A stretch of DNA of 47,707 bases. Source: Oscillospiraceae bacterium (lineage in GTDB: Bacteria > Bacillota > Clostridia > Oscillospirales > Acutalibacteraceae). Within the stretch, counting starts at the first letter, position 1. Each line of letters starts with the position of its first letter. The position numbers and the translations under genes were made by a program. The stretch spans positions 1-47,707 of the forward strand of contig JAISGQ010000014.1 of the NCBI GenBank assembly GCA_031262985.1, written 5' to 3'. Below are positions 47,686 through 47,707 of this stretch, in pieces. Under the pieces are notes generated by a model that was given only the letters and a program-made list of their open reading frames with translations, was not told the DNA's origin and searched no databases.

Positions 47686-47707
47686 TAGAGTTTCTTTCCA
47701 TTCCTCC

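Noticed and set aside
47482-47688. Small plus-strand gene at the window end
   Set aside because: It lies entirely in the multi-hairpin repeat; its codons follow the stems and the equivalent copy A does not keep the frame.

Overview
The window looks like a chromosomal stretch from a Gram-positive, probably spore-forming Clostridia member (Oscillospirales/Ruminococcaceae-like). The evidence is Firmicutes-type Shine-Dalgarno sites with frequent TTG/GTG starts, a SpoIIQ-like M23 protein, a YtrA-type GntR regulator, an AgrA/AgrC-like pair, a YnbB-family PLP enzyme, an LCP protein and a class A PBP. Most genes are GC-rich and densely packed. Some islands are clearly AT-rich, and there is a rich set of hairpin-forming repeats. 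No rRNA, tRNA or CRISPR array was recognised.

Layout: (1) 1-780, the 3' part of an IS630-family transposase with a C-terminal frameshift. (2) 868-2411, a divergent pair, M23 metallopeptidase and a UspA-like protein. (3) 2668-6333, a glycolytic cluster pgk-tpiA-gpmI. (4) 6517-10219, a pyridoxamine-kinase-like gene and a 921-residue TPR protein. (5) 10406-12597, an AT-rich, translationally coupled two-gene module (two-helix membrane protein plus ATP-grasp-like protein) behind its own promoter and a hairpin-rich leader; this is the best candidate for an undescribed system. It is followed by an array of variable hairpins separated by an invariant ACTTCAC heptamer. (6) 12793-24393, a long minus-strand run: YnbB-like lyase, plsC, an AT-rich lipoprotein bracketed by an 83-bp duplication of the neighbouring gene's 3' end, a short QueG-like Fe-S protein, a VanY-like lipoprotein without a normal start codon, a mutarotase-fold protein, a MITE-like element, a PfkB sugar-phosphate kinase, cysS, cysE, a hypothetical protein, pgsA and rimO.

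(7) 24696-26801, a LytTR response regulator and GHKL histidine kinase without a visible peptide gene. (8) 26929-27296, a stand-alone candidate structured RNA with its own promoter and terminator, then a 67-bp near-perfect hairpin. (9) 27486-30116, a full-length P-type ATPase homologue in which all the diagnostic catalytic motifs are degraded (a pseudo-ATPase). (10) 30231-36212, a small BofC-like secreted protein and an envelope operon: class A PBP, LCP protein, O-antigen-ligase-like protein. (11) 36198-38698, a gntR plus membrane-protein cassette. It is bracketed by inverted heptamer repeats, and its gntR is flanked by two 102-bp inverted repeats, one of which encodes the gntR stop codon. (12) 38696-43856, a minus-strand signalling run: hybrid histidine kinase, FIST sensor protein, TtcA-like tRNA thiolase and SDR oxidoreductase. 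(13) 43908-47685, a GH3 glycosidase and aldose 1-epimerase pair lying between two direct copies of a ~205-bp multi-hairpin repeat whose stems differ by compensatory changes.

The genes combine central glycolysis, cysteine/lipid/tRNA housekeeping, cell-envelope synthesis and plant-glycan use. Recurrent small hairpin repeats sit in almost every larger intergenic gap.
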